This document shows positions 8,851 through 18,899 of a stretch of 64,000 nt of DNA, piece after piece (within the stretch, counting starts at the first letter, position 1; every line of letters starts with the position of its first letter). Under the pieces are notes generated by a model. It was not told the origin of the DNA, did not search any database, and saw only the letters and a program-made list of their open reading frames with translations. The position numbers were made by a program, and so were the translations under genes. Origin of the DNA: Desulfobacula sp964636495 (GTDB lineage: Bacteria; Desulfobacterota; Desulfobacteria; Desulfobacterales; Desulfobacteraceae); the NCBI GenBank assembly GCA_964636495.1, contig CAZWSL010000005.1, positions 62,001-126,000 on the forward strand, read 5' to 3'.

Positions 8851-11800
8851 TCAGACAAGGCCGGGATATTGATCATTGATAATGGTAAGGTCAAACACCT
8901 CACCACTTTCACTTAATGCACGATATTTGTCATTCTCCCTGATTATCTGATATGCCCTCCTGCTGATCAGAATGCTCAGCTGGTTATAGTTTGCGGCCAG
9001 ATTTATCAAATCGCGCGTTTCTCCATATGTCAATGCTTTTTTAAGGGTAATAATCAGAATATGTTTTGAACCCTTTATCAATTCAATCTTTGCAAACAGT
9101 TGAGGATTCTTTTCTCTTATAATGGCCTTAAACCCGGCTTTACTCCTCCATCGGTTTTCAGCAAACCAGGGAATGAGATTCTTTAATGAGCCTACAACTC
9201 CCGGAGAACTTGATTTAAATCCTAAACTGTCAATCTTTTCTGTGCTGTAAGTTGTATTGGTATAAAAACGGTTTATATAGAGGAATTCAATGGGAAATTT
9301 CACAGTCTTTCTGAATATAATTCTGAAGAATCTCCCGATTACATGTACAAGCCTTAACGTGTTAATGGCTATAATAACCGCCTGGTATGTCCCCACAAAC
9401 ATCTTAATCATCTGATAGGGAACTGCAATATCAAATGGCATCCTCTTGTTCATGATCTGTTTTGCCTCTTTAATAACAGACCTGAGGCTGACAGGGCCCT
9501 CCCCGATATTAAAAACCTGACCGTAAACCCTCTCTTCATCCGAATGATTAAACAGAAAATCAATTGCCTCCGGAATGGATGTTGCTGCATCAGCATATGT
9601 ATGATAGGTGAGACCTTTTCTCCTGGGAATGGTTGTCATGGCCGGCACCATATTTTTCCACATCAGAGAAAGCAGTGTGGCAAACCCCTGTACCCGGCCT
9701 CCTCTGCCGTAAACAATAGGGAGTCTTAAAACAAAATATTTTAATCCCTCTTTACGACCCAACTCCTTGAGCTCCTCTTCAATATGATGTTTCGCAATGC
9801 TGTACAGGTTGCTTGGCTGTGGAATGGTCTTTTCGTCAATATCCTTGCCGATACTCAACCCGTATATGGAAGATGAACTGCTGTATACCAGCGGTATCTT
9901 ATGCTTTGCTGCAAATTGTCCCAGGATAACCGCACTATGCTTACTTCTGTTAAAATCGTGGACAGATCCCGAGAGTGTGGCAGCAAGATGAATAATTAAA
10001 TCAATCTGCTCTTTGGCAAAAAGATCAGACAGGTTGTCAATATTTTCAACATCACCTCTGATATTGATAACACGGCTGTCAAAACTGATTTCCTTTGTAG
10101 AAACACTGCGATCCAGTGTTATAATTCGGTATCCTCTCTTCCCAAAATATCTTACAATATTTTTACCCACAAGGCCATTGGCGCCTGTCACCAGAAGAGT
10201 TTTCTGTTGCAGACAGGGTTTCGGGGCTTTCACCTCTTCTAATCGTACAGCCAGCTCAGCCTTGGTCATTTTAGCATAAACTTTAGGCTGTCGACCTCTT
10301 AATCCTGTATGTCTCCCCTCAATATCATTTTTAATGCTGCAGAGAGCATGATTCCAGATGACATCATGCAAAAAGCGTGGAAAGAGAATTCTGAAGATTT
10401 GCGACACTGTTTTTCCAACAAACGTTCTTCCTTTTTTGAAATCAAAAGATGCATAGACAACAAGACTGCTGTTTCCATCCCGTGTTTTCCGGACATCAAA
10501 AATCAATCTGCCGTTATCAAAGGTCTTGGAATTTGCTTCATAAACAAGGTACTGATTATTTTCTGCATTTGCAAGATTCAGGTTAATACTCAGTCTCAGC
10601 AGGTTGATACGATATTGTAAAACAGATCCTTCTTTATTTGGTTCGCCTGCGATGCGGGTAACATTCATGAATTTCATATTAAGCAGATTGTTGTCCTCAT
10701 TACCCAGGCGTTTCAAGTCATTAAATATCTCTTCAGGAGGTGCTATGATTTTAATGATATACATTTTTTCATAATCAAAACGCGCAGATAATGGCAGGCC
10801 GATCCGGGAGTAAACCCTATCTCTTATCTGATTCCATTTCTCCTTGACAATAATGGTTGGATACCGTCCATACCTGCGCCAGTTAAGACCGAGCAGCTTC
10901 TCGATAACAGCATTTCTCAGTGTAACTAAAACACCTCCTATCAATATCGATTTCAAACTGGACCAGCTGCACATCAGTTTTAATATGGTCTTATAGTCTT
11001 CAATACCGCTTGCCATAAACCACAAGGCCTTTCCCACAGGTCTTCCTGACTCTTTTTCCTCTTTCAGTTCGTTGGCAAAGGCATGATAAAGCATCCGGCT
11101 GAGTACAGGTGCTTGAAAAATTCGCTTTGTAATCCCGAAAACCCATCTGCCATACTGATTATCTGAATCAAGCCATTTAATGAGAGCACCATATTCTCTT
11201 TTAATATTTTCCTTATCAATACCTTTATTTACAATTGTCACAGCAAGTGCCTGGGCAGTCTCAAAGGCAGAATAAAGTCCATCTTTATTCAAACGCGAAC
11301 CCACTGCATCCCCTATTATGGCAAATCTATCCGCATAAAAATGTTTTGCCGTGACAATTGCTATGCGGGGAGAACATGAACAGGCAAACAGTAAAGGTGC
11401 ATTAGAGGGAAGCAGATGCATCACATGGGGCATGGAGAGGAATTTTGCTGCTATCTCTCTTGCCTCTGACGGAAGATCTACCCTGTCAACACCCTTTCCA
11501 ATCAATGTAACAGTGACAAACCTGTCTTTAGGGACGATTGCAACATGTTCAAGGGATAACTCTTCAGACCCGTATTCCATATAGTAGACCTGCTGATTAA
11601 AATGTCTGCTAATGAATTCTTTTCCCACATCCAGTTCAAAAATTACCGCCTTTCTTGACTGGGCAGGTTCAAACTCCTGATTGATTTTTTTTATGGATTG
11701 TATGAATCTGTTGTTCTGATAATCCTGGCCGCGAATAATATTAACACCCGTTGATACAGCAGCAAAATCGGCAGAAATTCTCTCCTTCATTTTGCCATGC

Positions 11801-12375
11801 TGTACTGTCAGTTCCGGTCTTCCAGATCTTCCATACTCTATTTCAAGAACATTGCCTGAAACAATATTTGCCCCCTCTTTTTCCGCCTCTTCCAGCAGGA
11901 AGGTATCAAATCCTTTGATTTTAACACCAGGCCGTTTAGGGATCACTCCCCTGAAGACAGAATACATTCTTTTGTCATCAGGAACTTTAATTGGAATGTT
12001 TTTCCATCGTTCCTGAATCCATATCAAACCGATCTCTTCCTGCACAACTTCTTCAGGAACAACAATATTCTGTTCAGCCAATGCTCTGTTCAGGCCCGGT
12101 GAGATGACACCTGCACCATAGTTGCACATCCTCAATGTCCAGAAATTATCACCGGAAGCCCTGAAAATTTTCTTTTCAATAATATCTACATCAATGGAGA
12201 GGTTTTTTTTCCTGGCCTCCTTTAAAAGATGTATTGCAAAAAAAGCACCTGCCGGGCCACCGCCGACGATAATTACCCTGTTTCCATTTTCTAAAGAAAG
12301 CGGTGCTGCATTATCTGCCTGATATTCCGGATCGGACTTGACTGGATCGGGTATTTTGCGAAGGTCTTTTATCAT
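8851..12375 (-). CDS. Three-domain fusion: FAD oxidoreductase, SRPBCC-like domain, NAD-dependent epimerase
   Basis: This 1174-residue protein joins units normally encoded separately. Residues about 30-480 are an FAD-dependent oxidoreductase of the geranylgeranyl-reductase/FixC type (VIIVGGGPAGAFFAIHLL, later FAIIGDAVGSRLNKDGL). Residues about 535-685 look like an SRPBCC/START lipid-binding fold (IIAPPEEIFNDLKRLG); this is an inference. Residues about 720-1075 are an extended short-chain dehydrogenase/NAD-epimerase with TGANGLVGKN and the catalytic YSIAK after a serine run. The last 90 residues (from about FAKIELIKGSKHI) are not recognised. An AGGAG lies rather far (about 14 bases) from the ATG. 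It is a stand-alone leftward gene. Lipid, isoprenoid or polyketide-like modification is plausible; no substrate is known. There is no internal frameshift. Confidence 0.8.
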   Translation of the reverse strand: MIKDLRKIPDPVKSDPEYQADNAAPLSLENGNRVIIVGGGPAGAFFAIHLLKEARKKNLSIDVDIIEKKIFRASGDNFWTLRMCNYGAGVISPGLNRALAEQNIVVPEEVVQEEIGLIWIQERWKNIPIKVPDDKRMYSVFRGVIPKRPGVKIKGFDTFLLEEAEKEGANIVSGNVLEIEYGRSGRPELTVQHGKMKERISADFAAVSTGVNIIRGQDYQNNRFIQSIKKINQEFEPAQSRKAVIFELDVGKEFISRHFNQQVYYMEYGSEELSLEHVAIVPKDRFVTVTLIGKGVDRVDLPSEAREIAAKFLSMPHVMHLLPSNAPLLFACSCSPRIAIVTAKHFYADRFAIIGDAVGSRLNKDGLYSAFETAQALAVTIVNKGIDKENIKREYGALIKWLDSDNQYGRWVFGITKRIFQAPVLSRMLYHAFANELKEEKESGRPVGKALWFMASGIEDYKTILKLMCSWSSLKSILIGGVLVTLRNAVIEKLLGLNWRRYGRYPTIIVKEKWNQIRDRVYSRIGLPLSARFDYEKMYIIKIIAPPEEIFNDLKRLGNEDNNLLNMKFMNVTRIAGEPNKEGSVLQYRINLLRLSINLNLANAENNQYLVYEANSKTFDNGRLIFDVRKTRDGNSSLVVYASFDFKKGRTFVGKTVSQIFRILFPRFLHDVIWNHALCSIKNDIEGRHTGLRGRQPKVYAKMTKAELAVRLEEVKAPKPCLQQKTLLVTGANGLVGKNIVRYFGKRGYRIITLDRSVSTKEISFDSRVINIRGDVENIDNLSDLFAKEQIDLIIHLAATLSGSVHDFNRSKHSAVILGQFAAKHKIPLVYSSSSSIYGLSIGKDIDEKTIPQPSNLYSIAKHHIEEELKELGRKEGLKYFVLRLPIVYGRGGRVQGFATLLSLMWKNMVPAMTTIPRRKGLTYHTYADAATSIPEAIDFLFNHSDEERVYGQVFNIGEGPVSLRSVIKEAKQIMNKRMPFDIAVPYQMIKMFVGTYQAVIIAINTLRLVHVIGRFFRIIFRKTVKFPIEFLYINRFYTNTTYSTEKIDSLGFKSSSPGVVGSLKNLIPWFAENRWRSKAGFKAIIREKNPQLFAKIELIKGSKHILIITLKKALTYGETRDLINLAANYNQLSILISRRAYQIIRENDKYRALSESGEVFDLTIINDQYPGLV

Positions 12376-12648
12376 AGATAGTCTGTTAACTCCTAAATAA
12401 AATAAGATCTTCTTTCTTTTCCTTCTGCTGCTGAAGAGAGATCTGCACGGGCATTATTCAGTAAGACATCTCTATCCCCAGCAGTTTATTAAAGGAATTA
12501 AATAATCCTGCTGCAGATTTTTTCACAGCTGTGACTTACAGACAATCGTACGCATAAAGAGAGATGAATGTCAAGCAAGTTAACACCATTTTAAAATGCC
12601 TTATTTACAATACAATCAATATTCTCTGACCAGATAAAGCACTGCTGT

Positions 12649-13182
12649 CTATTTATCCTCTTGCATCTGTTTCAGCAGTTTCACTCCCCGTGACTTGACA
12701 GCAGGGCTTCCATCAGTTGTCTGTTCTTTTATGATCTCACGTATTTCAGTGATCAGCAAATTATTTTTTTCTGCTAAATCAGCTAATGCCTGCATGGCGG
12801 AAACTCTGACAATTTTACTTTTATGTCTGAGATAATTTTTTAATGCCTTTATTATCTCATTTTCTTCTTTGTCTGTGTATTCAAGGCGTGATACGATTTG
12901 AGCCATATGCCAGCATACTTCCTGCTGTACAGATGACTCCATTATTGATATGATTTTTGAATTAAACCCCGAAAGCAGTACAGGTTTTTTCCGGGTGACT
13001 TTTTCAATTACATCAGCAGTCCTCATTTTTATAATGGAATCATTTTCATAAAGGCCGTTAAACAGCTCTGGGAACAGGGATGGATTTTTTTCAACCTCAT
13101 CCACCACTTCACTTGCACGACCGATTGACCGCAAATCACCCCCTCTTAATTTTTTCAATATTTCCGACATGCTTTCTTTCAT
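12649..13182 (-). CDS. Small HEAT-repeat protein
   Basis: The protein of about 177 residues is predicted all-helical, with repeated HEAT-like units (IKMRTADVIEKVTRK, EVCWHMAQIVSRLEY, KIVRVSAMQALADLAEKN, PAVKSRGVKLLKQM). Such proteins act as scaffolds. The frame opens at a TTG at 13188 but the ATG at 13182 is preferred; another ATG at 13170 is possible and no strong ribosome binding site separates them. It lies 52 bp downstream of the DUF523 gene on the same strand. Nothing in the context fixes a partner. Confidence 0.65.
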   Translation of the reverse strand: MKESMSEILKKLRGGDLRSIGRASEVVDEVEKNPSLFPELFNGLYENDSIIKMRTADVIEKVTRKKPVLLSGFNSKIISIMESSVQQEVCWHMAQIVSRLEYTDKEENEIIKALKNYLRHKSKIVRVSAMQALADLAEKNNLLITEIREIIKEQTTDGSPAVKSRGVKLLKQMQEDK

Positions 13183-13234
13183 ATACAATTGAATTGATGA
13201 GTTGTACGGTTTTATATTTTATTAAATTTTTCTG

Positions 13235-13735
13235 TTATCTGTTTTTATCCTCCAGCAGCTCAATGGCGTCAGCTGCTTCCTGGATACAATGCTGGCTGAA
13301 AACTTTGATTCCATGTTGATTAAGAAGAGCAGCTGTAACACCAGAGCCGGATATTTTCGTATTTGAAAAATCACCATTATAGATGGTATTACTGCCGCAT
13401 GATGGACTGGATTCAGTTAACACAGCTACTCGAATTTTTTTATCTTTACACAGTTTCAGTGTATTCTCAGCACTTTTAATAAATTGTGCTGAAACATCCT
13501 GTCCTGAATTTTCAATAACGGTTGCACGAAATGCCAGCACATCATCTCCCTGGCCATTAACAATTTCTGAAGGAGGTCGTGGTATAGAAAGGCCTGCTGA
13601 AACTTCCGGACATATTGAGACGACTCTTCCTTCCTGAAGCCATTTTTTGAGCAGATAGCTGCTGCATAATATATCCCGCCCATTGTAGCGAACCTTACTT
13701 CCAACCAGACAGGCGCTTACCAGTACTTTCTCCAT
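13235..13735 (-). CDS. DUF523 family protein (YbbK-like)
   Basis: This 166-residue protein shows the DUF523 signatures VSACLVGSKVRYNG near the N-terminus, ICPEVSAGLSIPR, and SSPSCGSNTIYNG with conserved cysteines. The function is unknown; the cysteine positions suggest metal binding or redox chemistry. AGGAG lies about 6 bases before the ATG. It is followed by the HEAT-repeat gene. Confidence 0.88.
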   Translation of the reverse strand: MEKVLVSACLVGSKVRYNGRDILCSSYLLKKWLQEGRVVSICPEVSAGLSIPRPPSEIVNGQGDDVLAFRATVIENSGQDVSAQFIKSAENTLKLCKDKKIRVAVLTESSPSCGSNTIYNGDFSNTKISGSGVTAALLNQHGIKVFSQHCIQEAADAIELLEDKNR

Positions 13736-13907
13736 TTATGATCTCCTGGTTTTTATCCTCATCCTCAAAAACCCAGCAAATAACTGAGACTTATCCAAAT
13801 CAACATGCCCGTATAATAGAATATGGCATCTGCCTGAACTTTGCTGTTGGAACCGCTCTGGCCAGAGCCGGTGTCTCCTCTGACGTCTGCCAGGGAATAT
13901 AATTCTT

Positions 13908-15080
13908 TTATGTAAAATTCCACCTCGAAGAAACTATGGTTGAGAGTATATCCACAAATTCTCCAAACTCATTTTCACCTATTGTAAGGGGTGGATCGAT
14001 TCTAAGAAATGATCCCCTGTTACACACAATATATCCACGCTCTATCAGCTCATCATATATTTCAGCGGTAATTTCCGCACTTGCTAAATCAATGGCGAAC
14101 ATCAAGCCCCTTCCACGGACTCCAACGACAGTTTCACCATCTACAAGAGTCTTGAGCAGGGAATGATATATTTTTCCTTTCTTTTCTGCATCAGCAATGA
14201 GATCATCCTCTATAATAACTTGAATAACCTCCAGAACGACAGCTGCACCTAATGGATCATTCTGGTGTCCCTGCATATATTCAAAGGGTGATGGTTGCAG
14301 TTCATCTGCTATTTCTTTCTTCAGAATAGCAGCACTGACAGGATAGCCATTACCTATACCTTTACCAACGGCAATCATATCAGGCTCAATATCATAGTGT
14401 TGATAACCAAACCATTTTCCTGTCCTCCCAAATCCTGTAGTTACCTCATTTACAATTATTTTTCCTCTGTTTTTCCGAACAATTGCCGCTATATTTTGAA
14501 TCAGAGCTTTTGGAGGAAACTTGACAAACCCGGAAGCGCTTCCAGGCTCAAAAATGAATTCAGATATATTATCTGGAATATTTTGAAGTGTCTCGCAGGT
14601 TAAATCACAGGTATGTTTATTTGAGCATGTCTCACATTTTTCCCAGTTAAGGCTGAACCACCCGTCTGCCCTGTTGATGACCGAGTCGTAAGAACCAAGA
14701 TAGGCATCGTGAAGCGTTAACGTTTTCTGCCCACACGTGCTCATCTGTTTCGTAATCTGTCTCAATATTTCTATTGCTTCACTTCCTGAACTGAGAAAAA
14801 CACATTTACCATCTTTGCAGTCAGCTGTTGACAAGAGTGCCTCTGCTGCTTTATCCACTATCTCACTCGAATAGCAGAACCCACCATGCATAATTTGATC
14901 AACTTGTTTTTTAATTGCATCATTAACTCGTCTGTTACGGTGACCTAATGCTGTGCACCATACTCCTGATTCTAAATCCATGTATCGCTTCCCACTGCTG
15001 TCAAACAGATATACTCCTCTGCTATCGACTATATTCGGGATTCTTAATTCATGTCCGGTGCAGTCAAGAATATTTTTCAT
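13908..15080 (-). CDS. Class III PLP aminotransferase with a cysteine-rich insert
   Basis: This 390-residue protein belongs to the class III (ornithine/acetylornithine/GABA-type) aminotransferases. The fold is marked by ALGHRNRRVNDAI, VFLSSGSEAIE (phosphate-binding), IIVNEVTTGFGRTGKWFG and the PLP lysine in AVGKGIGNGYPVSA. Between the N-lobe and the PLP domain there is an unusual four-cysteine segment, CETCSNKHTCDLTC, that could bind a metal or Fe-S cluster. The usual EPVQ-type motif is FEPGSASG here. The frame opens at a GTG at 15095, but GGGAA upstream fits the ATG at 15080. It lies 103 bp downstream of ybaK on the same strand. Substrate unknown. Confidence 0.85.
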   Translation of the reverse strand: MKNILDCTGHELRIPNIVDSRGVYLFDSSGKRYMDLESGVWCTALGHRNRRVNDAIKKQVDQIMHGGFCYSSEIVDKAAEALLSTADCKDGKCVFLSSGSEAIEILRQITKQMSTCGQKTLTLHDAYLGSYDSVINRADGWFSLNWEKCETCSNKHTCDLTCETLQNIPDNISEFIFEPGSASGFVKFPPKALIQNIAAIVRKNRGKIIVNEVTTGFGRTGKWFGYQHYDIEPDMIAVGKGIGNGYPVSAAILKKEIADELQPSPFEYMQGHQNDPLGAAVVLEVIQVIIEDDLIADAEKKGKIYHSLLKTLVDGETVVGVRGRGLMFAIDLASAEITAEIYDELIERGYIVCNRGSFLRIDPPLTIGENEFGEFVDILSTIVSSRWNFT

Positions 15081-15183
15081 ATTGTCATTTCCCACTATAT
15101 GCTTTCACGCATAACAAATCAGCTGGCGTGAAAAATCGGCAGCAGTTGTATCGGGCAGCTGATCTCTATTGCCGGTACTCTTT

Positions 15184-15651
15184 CTACCGGCATATTTCAG
15201 CAAAAACCCCATGGGTTAATTTTTCTAAATCAGCGGGCTTCAACTCAATTTGAAGGCCTCTGCGTCCAGCACTTACATAAATTGTTGGATATTGTTTTGC
15301 TGAAGAGTGAATAATTGTTTTCAGTCTCTTTTTCTGTCCAAGGGGGCTTACGCCGCCTAACACATACCCTGTTGACCTCTCAACGTCCGTTGCCATTGCC
15401 ATTGATGCTCTTTTTGCTCCTGCTGACTTTGCAATCAGTTTCATGTTGAGTTTTGTTGATACAGGAACTACACCAACTGCCAACTCCTTTCCATCGAGGT
15501 TGACAACCAGAGTTTTGAAAACCTGTTTTTCCGGCGCACCTGTTTTTTCGACTGCCTCAGCACCGTATGATGCATTGGATGAATCATGATTATATTCATG
15601 AATCCTGAAAAATATTTTCGCTTTTTTTGCAGTATGAATTCCCGGGGTCAT
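15184..15651 (-). CDS. ybaK: YbaK/EbsC family Cys-tRNA(Pro)/Cys-tRNA deacylase
   Basis: The 155-residue protein matches the YbaK family end to end (MTPGIHTAKKAKIFF, EKQVFKTLVVNLDGKEL, VGVVPVSTKLNMKLIAKSAGAK, RSTGYVLGGVSPLGQKK with the conserved Lys/Gly region). These proteins edit mischarged Cys-tRNA(Pro) in trans. It is divergent from the radical SAM gene. The hairpin GCCGGTA/TACCGGC (15171-15191) overlaps its stop codon but has no T-run. Confidence 0.93.
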   Translation of the reverse strand: MTPGIHTAKKAKIFFRIHEYNHDSSNASYGAEAVEKTGAPEKQVFKTLVVNLDGKELAVGVVPVSTKLNMKLIAKSAGAKRASMAMATDVERSTGYVLGGVSPLGQKKRLKTIIHSSAKQYPTIYVSAGRRGLQIELKPADLEKLTHGVFAEICR

Positions 15652-15852
15652 CTGTTTAAAACGTCTGGTTTATATTTTTGATTTATATTTCTGGGTTATG
15701 CGTCTGGTTTAACCTTCTGACAGTTAACATACATGGAAAAATGCTATATCCTGTCTATGTACAAAAAATCTGTCTGTTGATCACTATAATCAAGCCAAAA
15801 CAGCGAAAAACCATCATTGACTTTTCTCTGTTTGTCAGTACAATACCGGGTT

Positions 15853-17214
15853 ATGAAAGTCAAACGGAAATTAGAATCTGACTCATCGCTTAAGCCTGTG
15901 GAAAACATCTGCCCGGTTTTAAGCGACCGCCATCATGGTCTCAGGAATAGGCAAACTCTTACTTATAAAAACAGTGATATCACCATTGATTTAAATGTTA
16001 ATGGAGAAAATGAATATACCAAGGTCAGCTATCCTGTAAAATATGGCATTTTTTCAAGGTGTGAAACCAGTGATTATGTTTTTGAATTTAACCAGAACCA
16101 TGAAATCAGACATGCAAAAGCCAGAAACGGTTCCTGGAGGAACCCCGTGGAGTGGCTCAAACGTACAGCCGGCAATGAGTGGATATATTATTCCACAGGA
16201 GGGTATGCCGGCGTTTTTGAGGCAATTGGCGAATATTATCTGCCCAATCTGATGTATACCACAAATTCTCTTCTGGGCGGGAAACCTTTTGAAGAGAAAG
16301 CGATCAAAAATATCGTTAAAAACTGGCATGACATTTTAATGCACCATTTTCCCGCATATCTGCCTGAGCCATTTATGAAATGGTTTAACACAATAGAAAA
16401 GCAGACACCGGAAAAATTGAAGCAGAAGGCTGACCACCTGTTTGATATAACCGGCTCCAGGGTGAGTGTTATACCTCCCGATGCAAGGCATGTTGATTAT
16501 AATATCATTCCTGTAAGTATTTCTGACGGATGCCTTTATAAATGCCGGTTCTGCAAAATAAAAAACCATAAAACGTTCACGAAAAGAACTCAGCAGGATA
16601 TTAACAGACAGATCAGGCAGCTGAGACAGATTTTCAATAGGGATATTATCAATTATAACGCACTGTTCCTGGGTGAGCATGATGCCTTGAATGCAGGAAA
16701 GAAAATTATACTTGAAACTGTGAAAAATGCTGGTAGTGCTTTTGATTTCAAGTCTTCATACATGAAAAACAATTATATTTTCATGTTTGGCAGTGCTGAT
16801 TCATTTTTAAATGCAGAAGAATCCACTTTTACAGATCTCAACACTTCCGGGTTTAAGACTTTTATCAATATCGGACTGGAGTCCTATGATCAAACCACCC
16901 TGGATCTTATTGGCAAACCCGTCACAAAAAATAAAGTGGGATCAGCATTTAAAAAATTTCAGGAGATAAACCATACCTATGAAAACATTGAAATAACCTG
17001 TAATTTTATCATGGATGAGAGCCTTCCGGATTCTCATCATAAAGCATTAATGGAGCTTATAAGGGAGAGCGCCGACAGAATACAACCCAAGGGAAATATC
17101 TATTTATCACCCCTGAAATTTGGAGCTCCTTCAAGAGAAATGCTGTATGATTTCTACAAAATTAAAGCTCTCAGCCGCTTTCCGACTTTCCTCTATATCA
17201 TCCAGCGGCTTTAA
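15853..17214 (+). CDS. Radical SAM protein of unknown specificity
   Basis: This protein of about 453 residues has a radical SAM core with the CxxxCxxC motif CLYKCRFC near residue 227 and downstream IGLESYDQTTLDLIGKP, typical of radical SAM barrels. The N-terminal 220 residues form a separate region with no recognised domain. The frame opens at a TTG at 15817, but the ATG at 15853 (KVKRKLESD) is preferred; the ribosome binding site is weak. It is divergent from ybaK and followed by the PHP phosphatase gene after 182 bp. Its substrate cannot be inferred. Confidence 0.8.
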   Translation: MKVKRKLESDSSLKPVENICPVLSDRHHGLRNRQTLTYKNSDITIDLNVNGENEYTKVSYPVKYGIFSRCETSDYVFEFNQNHEIRHAKARNGSWRNPVEWLKRTAGNEWIYYSTGGYAGVFEAIGEYYLPNLMYTTNSLLGGKPFEEKAIKNIVKNWHDILMHHFPAYLPEPFMKWFNTIEKQTPEKLKQKADHLFDITGSRVSVIPPDARHVDYNIIPVSISDGCLYKCRFCKIKNHKTFTKRTQQDINRQIRQLRQIFNRDIINYNALFLGEHDALNAGKKIILETVKNAGSAFDFKSSYMKNNYIFMFGSADSFLNAEESTFTDLNTSGFKTFINIGLESYDQTTLDLIGKPVTKNKVGSAFKKFQEINHTYENIEITCNFIMDESLPDSHHKALMELIRESADRIQPKGNIYLSPLKFGAPSREMLYDFYKIKALSRFPTFLYIIQRL

Positions 17215-17396
17215 TCCGTTCCACTGATATATATTTATTGAATATTTAAGAGTGCAGCATTTATCAATCAAGCAGACTTAAAACTGGCAGCATCAGCTCT
17301 GGAGATAACGGGTTATTTAAAATTCCTTATGACAACTGTCCATACTTTAACTGAAACACTTGATTTTATCATGCTGGTAGTGATAATTTCCACTTT

Positions 17397-18248
17397 ATGG
17401 ATAAAAAAGAACTCATATCACTTCATGGCGGCCACAGCAGCAAATACTGTAATCATGCAGAGGATACACTTGAAGATATTATTCAAAAATATATTGACCT
17501 TGGATATAAAAAGGTGGGTATTTCAGAGCATATACCCCCTTTAAATGATAAATTTTTATATCCTGATGAAAAACAAGCTAACCTGTCTGTCCTTGACATC
17601 AATAAAAGATTTGAAAATTATTTTACTGATATTAAAAAATTAAAACTGGAATACCGTGACAGAATCAACATTTTTGCAGGTTTGGAGACAGAGACATATA
17701 CCGGATATGCTGATCATGTAAAAAACCTGATATTGAAATTTCAGCCCGATTATATTGTGGGTTCTGTCCACCATATAAACGATGTCTGTTTTGACTATTC
17801 AAAAGAGGAGTATGATTCACTTGCCTTGGCAATGGGCTCCTGTGACCGCATGTATGAAAAATATTTCGACATCCAGTATGAAATGATAATGACGATTAAA
17901 CCATTTATTGTTGGACACTTCGACCTGATCAGAATTTATGATGAAGATTACAGGAACCGGGTTGAAAAACCTGCAGTAAAGCAAAAAATCTTAAGAAATC
18001 TTGAACTGATAAAATCTATGAATCTTGTCATGGATTTTAATCTGCGCCCCCTTGCAAGGGGTGAAAAAGAACCTTATATTACAGCATCAATTCTTAAAAA
18101 AGCGAGAGAAATGAAAATACGGGTGGTGCCGGGTGATGACTCCCACAGTGTTAAGCATGCAGGTTTCCATGTTGATAAAGCCATAACAATCCTGGAAACA
18201 TATGGATTTGATACTCTTCAATGGCCTGATCCGGTATTGTTAACCTGA
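17397..18248 (+). CDS. PHP-domain phosphoesterase, histidinol-phosphatase (HisK) type
   Basis: The 283-residue protein shows the metal-binding motifs of the PHP family in order: LHGGHSSKYCNHAEDT, GISEHIPP, GLETETYTG, GSVHHIND, GHFDLIR and PGDDSHS. Histidinol-phosphatases of the HisK type share this pattern and length. No histidine biosynthesis gene is nearby, so another phosphate ester is possible. It lies on the same strand as the radical SAM gene and the flavoprotein gene, 62 bp upstream of the latter. Confidence 0.82.
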   Translation: MDKKELISLHGGHSSKYCNHAEDTLEDIIQKYIDLGYKKVGISEHIPPLNDKFLYPDEKQANLSVLDINKRFENYFTDIKKLKLEYRDRINIFAGLETETYTGYADHVKNLILKFQPDYIVGSVHHINDVCFDYSKEEYDSLALAMGSCDRMYEKYFDIQYEMIMTIKPFIVGHFDLIRIYDEDYRNRVEKPAVKQKILRNLELIKSMNLVMDFNLRPLARGEKEPYITASILKKAREMKIRVVPGDDSHSVKHAGFHVDKAITILETYGFDTLQWPDPVLLT

Positions 18249-18310
18249 TGCTGTAAAAAATTTCATCCCCGCACAGAACAGATAAACCAGAAAAGATATA
18301 AGGAGTAACA

Positions 18311-18877
18311 ATGAAAATTATCGCACTGCAAGGCAGCCCCAGAAAAAAAGGCAACACAGCCAGAGTGCTTGAATGGATGGAAGAAGAGATAAAGGCAACA
18401 GGGCATGAAATAGAGATTATCTATTTAAACTCAAAAAAGATAAATGGATGTCTTGGATGTACCAGGTGCAAGGACAAACCAGATAGTATCGGTTGTATTC
18501 AAAAAGATGACGGGATTGAAATTCTGGAAAAAATCACAGGAGCTGAGCTTGTAATTTTTGCATCACCACTCTATTTCTGGGGGGTTACAGCACAGTTGAA
18601 AGCTGTTATTGACAGGACATACAGCCTTTATGTAAATTATCGTCAGCCAGACCATAAATCCCTTGTGGAGGGACAGCGCCAGGCTTTGGTGTCAACAGGT
18701 GCTGATCCGTATGAAAACAATGCCGAGCCGGTGATTACTGCTTTTAAACGTCTGCAGGGTCCCCACAAGGCGGTGAATGCAGGAGAGCTGTTTATCGGAT
18801 CCTGTACAACCCCGGAAAATATGGATGATACAGTGAGAGCCGCTGCAATTGAATTTGCCGGAAAAATAACAGCCTGA
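18311..18877 (+). CDS. NADPH-dependent FMN reductase / iron-sulfur flavoprotein family
   Basis: This 188-residue flavodoxin-fold protein starts KIIALQGSPRKKGNTARVL, where GSPRKKGNT binds the FMN phosphate. A cysteine set (CLGCTRC, then CIQKDD) in the loop after strand 2 is as in iron-sulfur flavoproteins, and SPLYFWGVTAQLKAVIDR follows. Such proteins transfer electrons to small acceptors. AAGGAG precedes the ATG by 5-6 bases. It lies 22 bp upstream of the trmJ-like gene and is probably cotranscribed with it. Confidence 0.87.
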   Translation: MKIIALQGSPRKKGNTARVLEWMEEEIKATGHEIEIIYLNSKKINGCLGCTRCKDKPDSIGCIQKDDGIEILEKITGAELVIFASPLYFWGVTAQLKAVIDRTYSLYVNYRQPDHKSLVEGQRQALVSTGADPYENNAEPVITAFKRLQGPHKAVNAGELFIGSCTTPENMDDTVRAAAIEFAGKITA

Positions 18878-18899
18878 AAAAACATTTGATTATTCACCC

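Noticed and set aside
12523..12534. Perfect 12-base palindrome TCACAGCTGTGA upstream of the fusion gene
   Set aside because: It is about 150 bp from the start codon, with no adjacent regulator gene and no promoter I can pair it with; a 12-base palindrome can occur by chance.
15171..15191. Hairpin GCCGGTA/TACCGGC overlapping the ybaK stop codon
   Set aside because: It is only 7 bp and has no T-run in either direction, so it is not a convincing terminator.
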